A stretch of 64,000 nucleotides of DNA from Psychrobacter fulvigenes (GTDB lineage Bacteria > Pseudomonadota > Gammaproteobacteria > Pseudomonadales > Moraxellaceae): positions 1,054,001 through 1,118,000 of the forward strand of contig NZ_CAJGZP010000001.1 in NCBI RefSeq assembly GCF_904846155.1, given 5' to 3'. Below are positions 54,143-63,974 of this stretch, in pieces. The translations under genes were made by a program, and so were the position numbers. The notes under the pieces were generated by a model, which was given only the letters and a program-made list of their open reading frames with translations, was not told where the DNA came from and did no database searches. The first letter of the stretch is position 1; every line of letters begins with the position of its first letter.

Positions 54143-55255
54143 ATGACCACAGCCAATCTATATGTACCAGAGTTGGTGCCATCATCTAATGTTACATCTA
54201 CTGACACCGAGCCGTTCAATAGCGACTCTGATCATGGAGATATTGGAAAGGATAATACTGAGCAAGTGGCGACTGAGTCAGCAAGCTTTCGTAAATTACA
54301 GAAAAAACTACGCAGACAAGTATCATGGGCGATTCGTGACTTTAATATGATCGAAGAGGGTGACGTGGTAATGGTTTGTGTGTCAGGAGGCAAAGACAGC
54401 TATACCTTGCTAGATATTCTGCTGTTATTAAAACGCATTGCACCGATTAGCTTTGATATTGTGGCGGTGAACTTGGACCAAAAGCAGCCTGGTTACCCAG
54501 AAGATATATTGCCTAACTACTTAAACGAACAAGGCATCGCCCATTATATTTTAGAAAAAGATACGTATAGCATTGTCAAAAGCGTGGTGCCAGAAGGTAA
54601 AACTTACTGCTCGGCATGTTCACGCTTGCGCCGCGGCTCCTTGTATGGCTTTGCCAAACAGATTGGTGCAACCAAAATAGCCCTTGGTCATCATCGCGAT
54701 GATATTTTAGCAACTTTTTTTCTTAACCTTTTTCATGGTGGCGCGCTAAAAGCCATGCCACCTAAGCTGCTCAGTGATGACAAACAAAACATTTTAATTC
54801 GTCCATTGGCCTATGTTGAAGAAAAAGACATCATCGAATATGCTCGTATGAAAGAGTTTCCAATTATTCCTTGTAACCTATGCGGCAGTCAAACCAACCT
54901 ACAACGTGCCATCATCAATGACATGCTACGGGAGTGGGATGACGCACATCCACAGCGTTTGGCGTCCATCTTTAAGGCAATGCAAAATGTCGCACCGTCG
55001 CAATTAGCAGATCGTGAGCTGTTTGATTTTGAGCGATTAAATTTAGAGCGTGATGATGATGAGCGCTTATTTGAAGGTGATAATATTCAGGCAGGGCAGA
55101 CCGAGAGCCTCGCTGATATTGGATTGCCAGTTGCCCCAAAAACGCAGACCTATAATCCAAAATTTGCCAATAGTAAGCTATCAGCAAATGACAGTACGAC
55201 TAGCGATAATTCCAGTGTAGCGCAGAAAATACCAACGATTAATCCCGTTATTTAA
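54143..55255 (+). CDS. ttcA: tRNA-cytidine(32) 2-sulfurtransferase TtcA
   Basis: Thiolates C32 of certain tRNAs using ATP and a 4Fe-4S cluster. 370 residues, longer than the usual ~310. The PP-loop is SGGKDS (81-86); cluster cysteines are Cys156/Cys159 (CSAC) and Cys244 with Cys247 nearby (CNLC). The core is complete. Extra length comes from an acidic Ser/Thr-rich N-terminal extension (about 1-48) and a polar C-terminal tail (from about 305), both probably disordered. A terminator follows. Confidence 0.97.
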   Translation: MTTANLYVPELVPSSNVTSTDTEPFNSDSDHGDIGKDNTEQVATESASFRKLQKKLRRQVSWAIRDFNMIEEGDVVMVCVSGGKDSYTLLDILLLLKRIAPISFDIVAVNLDQKQPGYPEDILPNYLNEQGIAHYILEKDTYSIVKSVVPEGKTYCSACSRLRRGSLYGFAKQIGATKIALGHHRDDILATFFLNLFHGGALKAMPPKLLSDDKQNILIRPLAYVEEKDIIEYARMKEFPIIPCNLCGSQTNLQRAIINDMLREWDDAHPQRLASIFKAMQNVAPSQLADRELFDFERLNLERDDDERLFEGDNIQAGQTESLADIGLPVAPKTQTYNPKFANSKLSANDSTTSDNSSVAQKIPTINPVI

Positions 55256-55271
55256 TCAGCATCAACACAAT

Positions 55272-55303
55272 AAAAAACCAGCTATTCAATGGCTGGTTTT
55301 TTT
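55272..55303. terminator. Bidirectional terminator between ttcA and fixH
   Basis: AAAAACCAGC and GCTGGTTTTT form a stem around an 8-9-base loop, with T runs on both strands. Confidence 0.88.
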
Positions 55304-55401
55304 ATTGGAAATAATTATGATGTGTTAAAGAGTCAGATCTGGCACTGTCCACTGTCGGTAGTACTTTTTATTGATTTAACCGTGGCATATAAGAGGTATC
55401 A

Positions 55402-55992
55402 TTAAGATTCTTTTGCAAACACAGGCAATGGATTAAAGATCACTTCTGCACTGGGCAGTTTTGCGACATCCTGCATGCGCCAATCATCCTTTCCATCATT
55501 ACTTACCTGCAAGTAGTATTTGGCCTTGAGTGGATCAAGATCTACCTGAGCGCTATATTTGTTACCACCTTGATGCTCGAGAATGACATCACGATCTTTT
55601 TTGATATCAGTAGCATGAGAGATAGATAACTCCAGCTTATCTGGATAAGTGAGAGGCTCACCATTTAAAAGCTTGCCAGTTTGTAGGCTTTGCTCTGGAT
55701 AATTGAGCTCAAAGACAATCTCCCCTTCTGGTGAGAACTGCAAGTCACCACGTAAGTCTAAATCATAAGTGAGCTTGTCACGCGATACATCATGATACAG
55801 TGTTTTACCATCCATGTACCAGTCGTCACGTACCACGCTATCACGGATTTGATAGGAATAATAAACGAAAAAAATACAAGCCACCACGACGAAGGCTGGT
55901 AGCCCGATAACAAAGATAATCACCATGTAGTTTTTGTACCATGGCTGGCTATCTTGATGCTTAAAGTTTGGTGCTTGAGTTGGTGTAGACAT
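55402..55992 (-). CDS. FixH family protein
   Basis: 196 residues with one N-terminal membrane anchor (about 22-46) and a periplasmic beta-rich domain. The pattern (QPWYKNYMV opening, YWDGKTLYHD-like WYMDGKTLYHD, a PLKAKYYLQV-like strand and WRMQD) is that of FixH/CcoH, an assembly or stability factor of cbb3 oxidases. It follows ccoG with a 192-base gap. It belongs to the cbb3 module with ccoNOQP upstream. Confidence 0.88.
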   Translation of the reverse strand: MSTPTQAPNFKHQDSQPWYKNYMVIIFVIGLPAFVVVACIFFVYYSYQIRDSVVRDDWYMDGKTLYHDVSRDKLTYDLDLRGDLQFSPEGEIVFELNYPEQSLQTGKLLNGEPLTYPDKLELSISHATDIKKDRDVILEHQGGNKYSAQVDLDPLKAKYYLQVSNDGKDDWRMQDVAKLPSAEVIFNPLPVFAKES

Positions 55993-56184
55993 AATATACC
56001 TATATGCTGTAGCAGAGGCTTACTGGATCAGAGGAAAAAACTGATAAATAACAATAAGTTCAGACAAAATTTTATACAGCCTCTAGTCCTTATTATAGCT
56101 TGATTATCCAAATCTTGCATCTGCTAAGTATGCGCTTAATGCATACCTAGCATTACAAGTTTGGCATTCTAGTCGGCTATCAGC

Positions 56185-57594
56185 TTATTGACCTTGAGTC
56201 GTAAAGACGTTTTGCTTACTTACTTTATATTTGCCATCTTCACTGGCGACTGTCAAAACAATGGGAGTTTGACCTGGCTCTACAATATCCGGATCACCAT
56301 AAATACTAACAGACATATCGAAGCTTTCACCCGCTACAAGCGGCACATCATTAAAACGTAGCTGCAAACTTAGCCCGTCTTGCGGCTCAAGTGTAATCTT
56401 GTAGGTATGCTCATCTTGTGTTTTATTGGTCAGTTTGACGATATAGCTGTTTTCAATCATACCCTGATTATTAATCGAAGATAGCTGATTGCGGTCACGG
56501 CGAATATCAATCTCTAGCGGCACACGATCTATCAAGGTATATAAAAGTCCACCACATAATATAGTGAGCACCGCTAAGTAAGCAAAAAGACGCGGACGTA
56601 AGACACGACTTGGTTCTTTTTCGGCTAACTGTCTTTCGGTCGTATAGCGGATCAATCCACGTGGATAGCCAACTTTATCCATGATTTCATTACAGGCATC
56701 GACACAAGCAGCGCATTGAATACAAGCGACTTGCAGACCGTCGCGAATATCAATGCCAGTAGGGCAGACCTGCACACACATGGTACATTCAATACAGTCG
56801 CCTAAGTGATCTGGATTTGTGCCTTTTTTGCGGGCCCCGCGAGGCTCGCCGCGCTCATAGTCATAAGAGACAATCAAGGTATCTTTGTCAAACATTACGC
56901 TTTGAAAGCGACCATAAGGACAGATCTGAACACACATCTGCTCACGCATGTAGCCGGCGTTTGCATAAGTGGCAAAAGTAAAGATAAACATTGCTATCCA
57001 TACCCACGTTGGCCAATCAGGGAATGGGATGAAGCCTATCATCTGCCAATTGCCGTACATAAAGTCAGTACCCGCAACGTAGCTGACAAAAGTCGCTGCG
57101 GTAATGACAGATAACACAAACCAAATAAAGTATATCAAGAAGCGTTTAAAGGCTTTAGTCGCGCTCATTGGCGACTTGTCGAATTTGATGCGCTTGTTAC
57201 GCTCGCCAATAACCCACTTCTCTATATGTTGATACAGGTGTGTCCAAATGGTCTGTGGACATGCATAGCCGCACCATACGCGTCCAGCGTAAACCGTTAC
57301 CATAAATAAAGTAAAGGCAGAAATAATCGCGAATGCCGCGACAAAATAGAAGTCTTGCGTCAAAAACGTCAAGCCAAAAATATAATAGTGCTGAGAAGGG
57401 ACATCAAACCAAATGGCTTGTCTGCCATTATAACGCAGCCAAGGTAATAGCAAGAACGCTGCCAACAGCGCATACATGGTAATGACACGGATGTTTTGAT
57501 AAAAGCCTGTCACAAATCGAGGATGGACACGTTTCTTTTCGGCGTTGAGATCTATTTGTTGTACGGGGATTTTATTGGGTTGTTGTGCTGACAT
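56185..57594 (-). CDS. ccoG: Cytochrome c oxidase accessory protein CcoG (FixG/RdxA)
   Basis: 469 residues, inner membrane. About five membrane segments flank two ferredoxin-type clusters: Cys267/270/273/277 (CIECTMCVQVCP) and Cys291/294/297/301 (CIQCAACVDAC). The additional conserved WCGYACPQ and CVQICPYGRF motifs are present. The C-terminal part is an Ig-like periplasmic domain. CcoG is proposed to reduce copper for cbb3 assembly. Located between ccoP and fixH on the same strand. AGAGG precedes the ATG. Confidence 0.95.
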   Translation of the reverse strand: MSAQQPNKIPVQQIDLNAEKKRVHPRFVTGFYQNIRVITMYALLAAFLLLPWLRYNGRQAIWFDVPSQHYYIFGLTFLTQDFYFVAAFAIISAFTLFMVTVYAGRVWCGYACPQTIWTHLYQHIEKWVIGERNKRIKFDKSPMSATKAFKRFLIYFIWFVLSVITAATFVSYVAGTDFMYGNWQMIGFIPFPDWPTWVWIAMFIFTFATYANAGYMREQMCVQICPYGRFQSVMFDKDTLIVSYDYERGEPRGARKKGTNPDHLGDCIECTMCVQVCPTGIDIRDGLQVACIQCAACVDACNEIMDKVGYPRGLIRYTTERQLAEKEPSRVLRPRLFAYLAVLTILCGGLLYTLIDRVPLEIDIRRDRNQLSSINNQGMIENSYIVKLTNKTQDEHTYKITLEPQDGLSLQLRFNDVPLVAGESFDMSVSIYGDPDIVEPGQTPIVLTVASEDGKYKVSKQNVFTTQGQ

Positions 57595-57885
57595 AAACTT
57601 GCCTCTTTAAACAAAGAATCAGTCTGCTGGCATGAGTAACAAGCACCTACTAAGAAAACTGGGGTGCGTGGGCTTGAATTGTTATCAATGTCAGTAAGTA
57701 GAGAGTAGGTATGTCAAAAATAAAACCACCATACTGTCTACCAAATGAACGATTATATAATACTGATTATTATAATGACTATTTTATCATCTCCCTCATA
57801 ATAATGGGGAATCAATATGAAAAAACAATCACTGAGCGCTCCAAAGCCTCAATATGTTTTGACGCTGTAGTGGGAGCATTGAAAT
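57595..57885. other. Non-coding gap between ccoG and ccoP
   Basis: AT-rich leader of ccoG. A 17-codon ATG frame at 57817-57870 with GGGGA before it was noted but is too short and on the opposite strand to support as a gene. No ANR/FNR site of the TTGAT-N4-ATCAA form was found. Confidence 0.5.
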
Positions 57886-57920
57886 AAAAAAGGAGAACTG
57901 TAGTGACAGTCCTCCTTTTT
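57886..57920 (-). terminator. ccoNOQP terminator
   Basis: AAAAAGGAG and CTCCTTTTT plus an inner ACTG/CAGT pairing form a hairpin 85-120 bases past the ccoP stop, with a T run on the minus strand. Confidence 0.85.
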
Positions 57921-58004
57921 ATAACATCTTTCAATTCCATATGAAGCAATTGCTTAAAAAACTAATATTCAGCGGCGTATATCACATAAACCATCGAATC
58001 AATA

Positions 58005-59156
58005 TCAATTTGCAGCAGTAGCTTCAGCGGCATTAGTAGCTGTGGCTGTTGCAGGAGTTTTGTCTGATAGTGAGTAAACATAGGCAGCTAGTAGCATAAT
58101 ACGCTCATTACCCAGTTTAGTCTGCCACTCAGGCATCACACCAGCACGGCCATAACGTAAGGTTTCACGGAGTGATTCGCGAGTATCGCCCCATAGCCAG
58201 ATATTGTCAGTTAGATTTGGAGCACCCGTAGATATCATGCCCTTACCATCTTCACCGTGACAAAGCACACAGTTAGTAGGTTCTTTAAATAAAGCCTCAC
58301 CCTGTGTAACCATCGTCTGGTCTAGATCATAATCTCTTTGATTGCCAGAGATTGACAGTACATATTCTGCTACAGCACGTATGCCATCTTCGCCAAGATC
58401 GTCGCGCCAAGCAGGCATCGGCAACGCAGCAGGATTCTTGCTGTAGTCTATACCAGCATTTCGACCATTGTGTAAGGTCAGCAAGATATTTTCAGGCTTG
58501 CCTCCATGTATCCATTCATTATCCGTTAGATTTGGATAACCAATGGCACCCTTAGCGTTAGAGCCATGACAGACCGAGCAGTTCTGTAAGAAGAGACGGC
58601 TACCAACTTTCAATGCATTTGGATCTGAAGATAGCTTTTCAACATAAGGCGCTAATTCAGTGACTTTGTCATCGATCTGAGTTTGTAGGTCTGCTGGTGG
58701 TTCTTCATTGCGACGCAGAGTCGTTTGCATATCAGCAAGTGCTGCTAGCGTTTTTGTCGCGTCACTGGCACCAGCCTTTGCCAAAATGTTTTGCTCAAAG
58801 TTATCGGTGAATACTTTGTTATTGCTTTCAAGTTCACTATATAACTCATTTTTTGACGACCAAGGTACAGTCTCGCCATCGACTTCTACCGTTGCGATGC
58901 CGTCCCAGTTTGCTGGTTGAATAGCTGGGAAAAATACCCAGTATGCAGCACCCCAAATGATTGAGCCAAAAAATATTACCAACCACCATTTAGGAAGCGG
59001 TTTATCGTATTCTTGAATACCGTCATAAGTATGACCAGTAGTACCGTCTTCTTCGAGATCAGGTTTATATTTTAATACATATAACAAGACCCCAAGAATA
59101 CCTGCCCAACACATGATACTGAGGATGGTAATCCAAGAACTCCAAAAAAATGTCAT
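58005..59156 (-). CDS. ccoP: cbb3 oxidase subunit III, dihaem cytochrome CcoP
   Basis: 383 residues, membrane-anchored by segments near 10-28 and 57-77, with two periplasmic haem c domains: Cys193/Cys196/His197 (CSVCH) and Cys296/Cys299/His300 (CVLCH). It passes electrons from cytochrome c to CcoO/CcoN. It is clearly longer than the usual ~300 residues because of an expanded helical, acidic region (about 95-180) between membrane anchor and first haem. The C-terminus is Ala/Thr-rich. The start overlaps the ccoQ end by 4 bases, with AAGGATG inside ccoQ. Confidence 0.96.
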   Translation of the reverse strand: MTFFWSSWITILSIMCWAGILGVLLYVLKYKPDLEEDGTTGHTYDGIQEYDKPLPKWWLVIFFGSIIWGAAYWVFFPAIQPANWDGIATVEVDGETVPWSSKNELYSELESNNKVFTDNFEQNILAKAGASDATKTLAALADMQTTLRRNEEPPADLQTQIDDKVTELAPYVEKLSSDPNALKVGSRLFLQNCSVCHGSNAKGAIGYPNLTDNEWIHGGKPENILLTLHNGRNAGIDYSKNPAALPMPAWRDDLGEDGIRAVAEYVLSISGNQRDYDLDQTMVTQGEALFKEPTNCVLCHGEDGKGMISTGAPNLTDNIWLWGDTRESLRETLRYGRAGVMPEWQTKLGNERIMLLAAYVYSLSDKTPATATATNAAEATAAN

Positions 59157-59335
59157 CGTTCATCCTTATTGCGCTGCTCTTCAGATAAAGGCTCTTTGAC
59201 CTCGTCATCAAGCGCAAGTTGTGCATCTTCTTCGAAGCGTTTTTTGTTTTTTGGCGAATACGCCCACCATGCAACGCCTATAAAGGCAATGAAGGCAGAA
59301 ACGGTTGCAATTGTTTGTAATTCACCAATACCCAT
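59153..59335 (-). CDS. ccoQ: cbb3 oxidase subunit CcoQ
   Basis: 60 residues: one membrane helix (about 8-26, ending WWAYSPKNKKRFEEDA) and an acidic, basic-ended cytoplasmic tail. This is the standard CcoQ layout, which stabilises the complex. Its ATG overlaps the ccoO stop (TAATG) and its stop overlaps the ccoP ATG. Confidence 0.95.
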   Translation of the reverse strand: MGIGELQTIATVSAFIAFIGVAWWAYSPKNKKRFEEDAQLALDDEVKEPLSEEQRNKDER

Positions 59336-59973
59336 TAGCGCTGTCCTTCCATTGCAGTACCTAGCTGTTGCAGATAGGCAACCAGAGCGTCAAGTTCAGT
59401 AGCGCCGAGCACTACATCAGGGGCCCCTTCGATATCTTCTTCAGTATAAGGAACGCCGAAACGATCGCGGAATAGACGCATTTTAGTATGGACTTTTACA
59501 CCATTAACTTCGTTGGTGGCAAGCCATGGAAAGCCTGGCATGACTGACTCAGGAACTAATGATTGTGGATCAATCAAATGTTGTTTTTGCCATTCCTCTG
59601 AATAGCGCTGACCAACACGTGCCAAGTCAGGTCCAGTACGTTTTGATCCCCATAAGAATGGATGATCCCATGTTGACTCAGCAGCGCGTGTGTATGGCCC
59701 ATAACGTTCAACTTCAGCACGTAGCGGGCGAATCATTTGAGTGTGACAAACGTGACAACCTTCACGAATATAAATGTCACGACCTTCAAACTCAAGCGCA
59801 GTCCAAGGCTCCATAGCGGGCAGGGGAGCATTCACCCCGCCATCTTCAGGACTTTTGTTATCATAAATCAGCGGTACGATCTCAACCAAAGTTGCAAAGC
59901 TGATTGCGATGACAATAAAGATGACCAATAAGCCTGTATTTTTTTCAATAATTTCATGCGGTGTACCAGCCAT
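59335..59973 (-). CDS. ccoO: cbb3 oxidase subunit II, monohaem cytochrome CcoO
   Basis: 212 residues, with an N-terminal membrane anchor (about 12-33). The haem c site is Cys73/Cys76/His77 (CHVCHTQM), followed by the family-typical [11 protein letters not shown] and the distal methionine region VMPGFPWL. It starts 9 bases after the ccoN stop with AAGGAG. Confidence 0.97.
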   Translation of the reverse strand: MAGTPHEIIEKNTGLLVIFIVIAISFATLVEIVPLIYDNKSPEDGGVNAPLPAMEPWTALEFEGRDIYIREGCHVCHTQMIRPLRAEVERYGPYTRAAESTWDHPFLWGSKRTGPDLARVGQRYSEEWQKQHLIDPQSLVPESVMPGFPWLATNEVNGVKVHTKMRLFRDRFGVPYTEEDIEGAPDVVLGATELDALVAYLQQLGTAMEGQR

Positions 59974-59982
59974 GATCGCTCC

Positions 59983-61464
59983 TTATACGTTAGCTGTCTG
60001 TGGTGCATCGACACTAGGTTTATGATCTGTTGGATCAGCCACATCAACTGGCTTACCTTCAGGCATTTGGAGTGTCTTGTAGACGTTGTACGCCATCACA
60101 AACATACCAGTCACATATAACAGACCACCAAAGGCACGCCCGATATATGGGTAATGCGAGAATTCAACCGTATCAACGAAGCTATATACCAAAGTACCAT
60201 CAGGGTTCGTAGCTAACCACATCATGCCTTGACCAATACCTGAGATCCACATTGAAACAATATAGAAAATAGTACCTGCAGTTGCAAACCAAAAGTGAGT
60301 ATTAATCAGACTGATAGAATACATTTTTGGTTTGTTATAGATACGTGGTAACAGTACATATAATGACCCTATGGTAATCATACCTACCCAACCAAGCGCA
60401 CCTGAGTGTACGTGACCTACTGTCCAGTCAGTGTTATGCGATAACGCGTTGACCGTCTTGATAGACATCATTGGGCCTTCGAAAGTTGACATCGCATAGA
60501 ACGACAATGCCACAATCATAAAGCGAATGATTGGATCAGTACGTAGCTTATCCCAGCTGCCAGACAAGGTTAAAACACCGTTGATCATACCACCCCAAGA
60601 GGGTGCGAATAGGATGATAGAGAATACCATCGCCAGTGACTGCGTCCAGTCTGGTAGTGCTGAGTAATGCAAATGGTGACCACCAGCCCACATATAAGAC
60701 GCAATGAGCGCCCAAAAGTGAACGATAGACAAACGATAAGAATAGATAGGGCGACCAATCTGTACAGGAACGAAGTAATACATCATTCCCAAGAATGCCG
60801 CTGTTAGATAAAAACCTACTGCGTTATGCCCGTACCACCACTGCACCATGGCGTCAGTTGCACCGCCAAATAGTGAGTAAGATTTAAACGCACTAACAGG
60901 AATAGCCATACTGTTAACGATATGCAGTAATGCAATCGTAATAATAAAAGCTGCAAAGAACCAGTTAGCCACATAGATATGTGAGGTTTTACGTTTAATC
61001 AATGTTCCAAAGAAAACAATGGCATAAGAGACCCATACCAAAGCAATTAGAATATCGATTGGCCACTCAAGTTCAGCGTATTCTTTGGTAGACGTTAACC
61101 CTAAAGGAAGCGTAATGACAGCTGCTACAATAACGGCTTGCCAACCCCAAAAGGTAAACCACGCCAGATAAGGTGCGAATAACCTCGTTTTACACGTCCG
61201 TTGGACAATATAATAAGACGTCGCGAACAGGGCAGAGCCACCGAACGCAAAAATGACGGCATTAGTATGCAATGGTCTTAGACGACTAAAGGTCAACCAT
61301 GGAATGTCAAAGTTAAGTGCTGGCCATGCCAACTGTGAAGCAATGAACACACCAAGACTCATGCCGACGATGCCCCAAACTACGGCCATGATCGTAAAAA
61401 ATCGTACGATAGTGATTTCGTATTCACGGTCAACTGGGGCGACTGCTGTGTTTTGTAAACTCAT
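59983..61464 (-). CDS. ccoN: cbb3 oxidase catalytic subunit I CcoN
   Basis: 493 residues with about 12 membrane helices; reduces oxygen to water with haem b, haem b3 and CuB at high affinity. Visible ligands include [18 protein letters not shown] (haem b), [22 protein letters not shown] (CuB histidines) and [15 protein letters not shown] (haem b3 and haem b histidines). First gene of ccoNOQP. A strong AAGGAA site precedes the ATG. A 1.1-kb non-coding region lies upstream. Confidence 0.98.
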   Translation of the reverse strand: MSLQNTAVAPVDREYEITIVRFFTIMAVVWGIVGMSLGVFIASQLAWPALNFDIPWLTFSRLRPLHTNAVIFAFGGSALFATSYYIVQRTCKTRLFAPYLAWFTFWGWQAVIVAAVITLPLGLTSTKEYAELEWPIDILIALVWVSYAIVFFGTLIKRKTSHIYVANWFFAAFIITIALLHIVNSMAIPVSAFKSYSLFGGATDAMVQWWYGHNAVGFYLTAAFLGMMYYFVPVQIGRPIYSYRLSIVHFWALIASYMWAGGHHLHYSALPDWTQSLAMVFSIILFAPSWGGMINGVLTLSGSWDKLRTDPIIRFMIVALSFYAMSTFEGPMMSIKTVNALSHNTDWTVGHVHSGALGWVGMITIGSLYVLLPRIYNKPKMYSISLINTHFWFATAGTIFYIVSMWISGIGQGMMWLATNPDGTLVYSFVDTVEFSHYPYIGRAFGGLLYVTGMFVMAYNVYKTLQMPEGKPVDVADPTDHKPSVDAPQTANV

Positions 61465-62452
61465 TGGATGATTCCTTTACAGCCCGAATTATCAACAGTA
61501 TTAACTGATTCTACGCATTGTATAGTCTATAGCAAGGTATTTAAAACTATAGCAACACAGTAGCACATGTCATTGTCTGACTTAATTATCACCGTAACAA
61601 TTCATTAATTATCTGTTTAGGTTGTCGCAAGTTATCAGCGAAACTGATAAGAGATGAGCACTGAGAGGCGCTATGATCTCGGCCAAGCAAATCTGAGATG
61701 ATTAATACACTGTTAAAGTTGATTGAAAAGTAAGCTGTCTTTCTAGCATCAAACATCTGACTGTATAAAAGTATCGATACTTGGCTAATAAAAGCCTAAT
61801 AACTATAGAGGTATGCTAATAGCAGCTGACAAAACATGCTTAAGTAACGTTCAGTTAACACTCCCGACTCTGTTTGAAGGTATTGTAACGCAATCTTAAT
61901 GAAATATCATCAGGACTATACGCCAAATACAAACTCTTTAATAAATAATTTAGCCGACTATCTTTACTAATGCCTAGTAGAGCAGCGATAAATCCCTATT
62001 TGTTAATTAAGATTAGAAGTAATGACAAGGCAAACGCCATCAAGCCAAATAATCCGCTCACTTTGTGTGCTAAATACTATTTATATTATTCATACATATT
62101 ATCAATCTCTAAAAGCAGCGCTTTCTTGTCATCAATACTGACTCGTTATTGATAACCATATGATTTAACTTATGATACTCTGATAAAGGCAAGATGTTAA
62201 GAACAAATTTATCGGAGGGTGTTTGTGATTTTTAGTTAAGTTTGACTATACGGTTAGCTTGATAATATGCATGAATAACAATCTTAGCCATCATTACCGG
62301 CGCTTATCATAACAAAAAACCCTAATATATCAACATAAGATGTAAGGGATTACTCTAAACGCTTGTTAGAACTCTATGACTGCTAGCAGTTTGGTAGAAG
62401 GTAAACGATGCTAAAAGGTAATAGGCTGTTTTTTATAAAAGATAACCGTCCA
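61465..62452. other. Long non-coding gap upstream of ccoN
   Basis: About 1 kb of AT-rich DNA between divergent ccoN and the SCP2 gene. It contains the dyad at 61632-61650. I found no ORF with a ribosome binding site, no tRNA-like fold and no canonical ANR box. A short plus-strand frame at 61970-62152 looks random in composition. Confidence 0.55.
61632..61650. promoter_or_regulatory. Dyad upstream of ccoN
   Basis: TTATCAG-CGAAA-CTGATAA, a perfect 7-bp dyad 168 bases before the ccoN start. It does not match the FNR/ANR consensus. It may be an operator of another regulator or a small hairpin. Confidence 0.4.
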
Positions 62453-62483
62453 TAGACCCAAATCCATGATAATTTGTTACAAT
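62453..62483 (+). promoter_or_regulatory. Candidate promoter of the SCP2 gene
   Basis: TACAAT at 62478-62483 with an upstream TGT (extended -10) and TAGACC 19 bases before. About 98 bases before the ATG. A 7-bp dyad (TGGTTTT / AAAACCA, 62504-62526) follows in the leader. Confidence 0.4.
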
Positions 62484-62581
62484 TTGGCAAATGGTGAGGT
62501 TTTTGGTTTTACTTATAACAAAACCACGCCATAATGGAGCGCAGTAGTATTAATAATCATTAATTCTTAGAGGATAATAAG

Positions 62582-62971
62582 ATGGCAGTTTTTTTGACAG
62601 ACGCATGGTTTGAGCAAGTTGAGCAGTTGGGGAATGAGGCTGGCGAGTTGAACTTACCACCGGCATTGGCCACTATGGTCATTAATCTAAAAGTTTCTGA
62701 CGCTGAGCAAGACATTGAAGCCAATTACGCCAATGGTTTGTTACATAAAGGCTTGAATGACAACGCTACCACGACGCTATTGTTAGATCGTGATACTTTA
62801 CAGTCTATTGTCACTGATTTTGATATGAATCAGATTATGGGCGCGTTTATGAATGGTAATATCCGCGTGGAAGGGGATATGTCACAGTTGATGGCGCTGC
62901 AAAGCGCACGCCCAAGCTCAGAACAAAAAGAGCTATTCAGAAACATCAAGTCAATGACGACATTGGCATAA
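62582..62971 (+). CDS. SCP2 sterol-binding-domain protein
   Basis: 129 residues, cytoplasmic. The start FLTDAWFEQVEQL and the body (INLKVSDAEQDIEANY, GLNDNATTTLLLDRDTLQSI, GAFMNGNIRVEGDMSQLMAL) fit the SCP2 fold, with GxxKVEGD-type residues late in the chain. Bacterial members bind lipids or acyl-CoA and often accompany fatty-acid genes; none is adjacent here. AGAGGA precedes the ATG. Strong terminator. Confidence 0.9.
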   Translation: MAVFLTDAWFEQVEQLGNEAGELNLPPALATMVINLKVSDAEQDIEANYANGLLHKGLNDNATTTLLLDRDTLQSIVTDFDMNQIMGAFMNGNIRVEGDMSQLMALQSARPSSEQKELFRNIKSMTTLA

Positions 62972-62996
62972 TCACGTAAGTTTGCAATATATAAAA

Positions 62997-63041
62997 GCCA
63001 TAAAGAAAGCCCCTAACATGGTTAGGGGCTTTCTTTATGGC
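62997..63041. terminator. Bidirectional terminator, 21-bp perfect stem
   Basis: GCCATAAAGAAAGCCCCTAA plus C is matched exactly by its complement across a 3-base ATG loop, between the convergent SCP2 gene and the final hypothetical gene. Confidence 0.9.
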
Positions 63042-63101
63042 TGCTGTTGCATTAGAAAAGACAGTCATCACAAGATGAAGTCTGCCAAATGCGGTCGTTA
63101 T

Positions 63102-63974
63102 CTAGCTCGCTTGTGACTGCTGATTTGATGATTCAGAGTTTTGATTCTCTTTGTAGATCGCAGCTTGGAGCCAGATATTTGCTTGAATATAATCATTGAC
63201 TTGGATAGCTTGAGTCTCTGTTGTATTGACTACGCCGATACGAACCACAAATGGGGTAGCATTTTGCTCACGCAATATGACGACATCAAACAAAAGGATG
63301 GACTTGCCATTGAATGAGGTCTCCTGCTTGCCTAATACTTGACCTTGACACCAGGCTTCATCTTCTTGGCCCAAGGTATCGCCGAATAGATAGGCGCACA
63401 TATGACCTAGGTTAATCTCTACTGGAGCCATTTGTTCTTCGGTTTTGGGCTGCCAATTTTGGATTTGCTCTTGGATATCGTCTGGAACTTGTCCATCGTT
63501 AGCAGCAACGATGTCGTTAAAGGCACGGTGATAACGAATGGCTTCTTTATCTTCTACCATGATGACTTCGTCTTGCTGACTAAGCGTAAACTCATGAGCC
63601 CAGGCGCTAAAATTGACAAAGTAAGGCGTGTTTTGTTGATATAAATGACGGTTGGCAGTATATAGTTGGTCAAAAGCATAAATGATGCTGCCATCATCAC
63701 TCCGCAGGCGTAGTACTGCGTCATGTGAATTGTCATTAACGATCATACGTTCGATGGTGCAAGTCAGACCATAGGGGCCATTGATACAAGGATAAGCGTT
63801 GATAAAGCATTCAGGCTTGCCATCTTTCATGGCCAACACTTGGTTAATATGGCATGGCTGATCTTCTGAAAGCAGCAAGCAGTTGTCTTGAGTGCTAACG
63901 TTGGCGTTTAGGCCTTTTGGTAATGCCGCTTTTTCGATCATCTGCTGCAACCATTCTGGCACATCATGACTCAT
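63102..63974 (-). CDS. Hypothetical protein, possibly cut by the window end
   Basis: 290 residues from the first visible ATG. No signal peptide or membrane segment. The N-terminal half has several cysteines (CLLLSEDQPC, PECFINAYPC, LTCTIE) and the C-terminal half looks beta-rich (LFDVVILREQ, PFVVRIGVV). The tail is Gln/Ser/Asn-rich. I do not recognise the family. The reading frame stays open upstream to base 64000, reads plausibly (HWRILTDD), and the ATG has no ribosome binding site. The true start may therefore lie outside the window. Confidence 0.72.
   Translation of the reverse strand: MSHDVPEWLQQMIEKAALPKGLNANVSTQDNCLLLSEDQPCHINQVLAMKDGKPECFINAYPCINGPYGLTCTIERMIVNDNSHDAVLRLRSDDGSIIYAFDQLYTANRHLYQQNTPYFVNFSAWAHEFTLSQQDEVIMVEDKEAIRYHRAFNDIVAANDGQVPDDIQEQIQNWQPKTEEQMAPVEINLGHMCAYLFGDTLGQEDEAWCQGQVLGKQETSFNGKSILLFDVVILREQNATPFVVRIGVVNTTETQAIQVNDYIQANIWLQAAIYKENQNSESSNQQSQAS

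Noticed and set aside
56040..56095. Similarity of ACAGCCTCTAG to the core of copy B of the inverted-repeat element.
   Set aside because: About ten matching bases without ends or dyad; compatible with chance.
57817..57870. A 17-codon frame (MKKQSLSAPK...) with GGGGA upstream, between ccoP and ccoG.
   Set aside because: Very short, opposite strand to both neighbours, no promoter or family evidence. It remains possible but unsupported.
57990..58010. A TTGAT-like half site considered as an ANR/FNR box near the ccoP stop.
   Set aside because: The second half does not match ATCAA and the position is at the end of the operon, not upstream of a start.
61970..62152. A 60-codon plus-strand frame in the gap upstream of ccoN.
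   Set aside because: No ribosome binding site, composition typical of random AT-rich DNA, no recognisable motif.
62320..62360. Weak hairpin CCCTAAT...GTAAGGG with a T run on the minus strand.
   Set aside because: Only four or five base pairs and no minus-strand gene immediately upstream that it could terminate.
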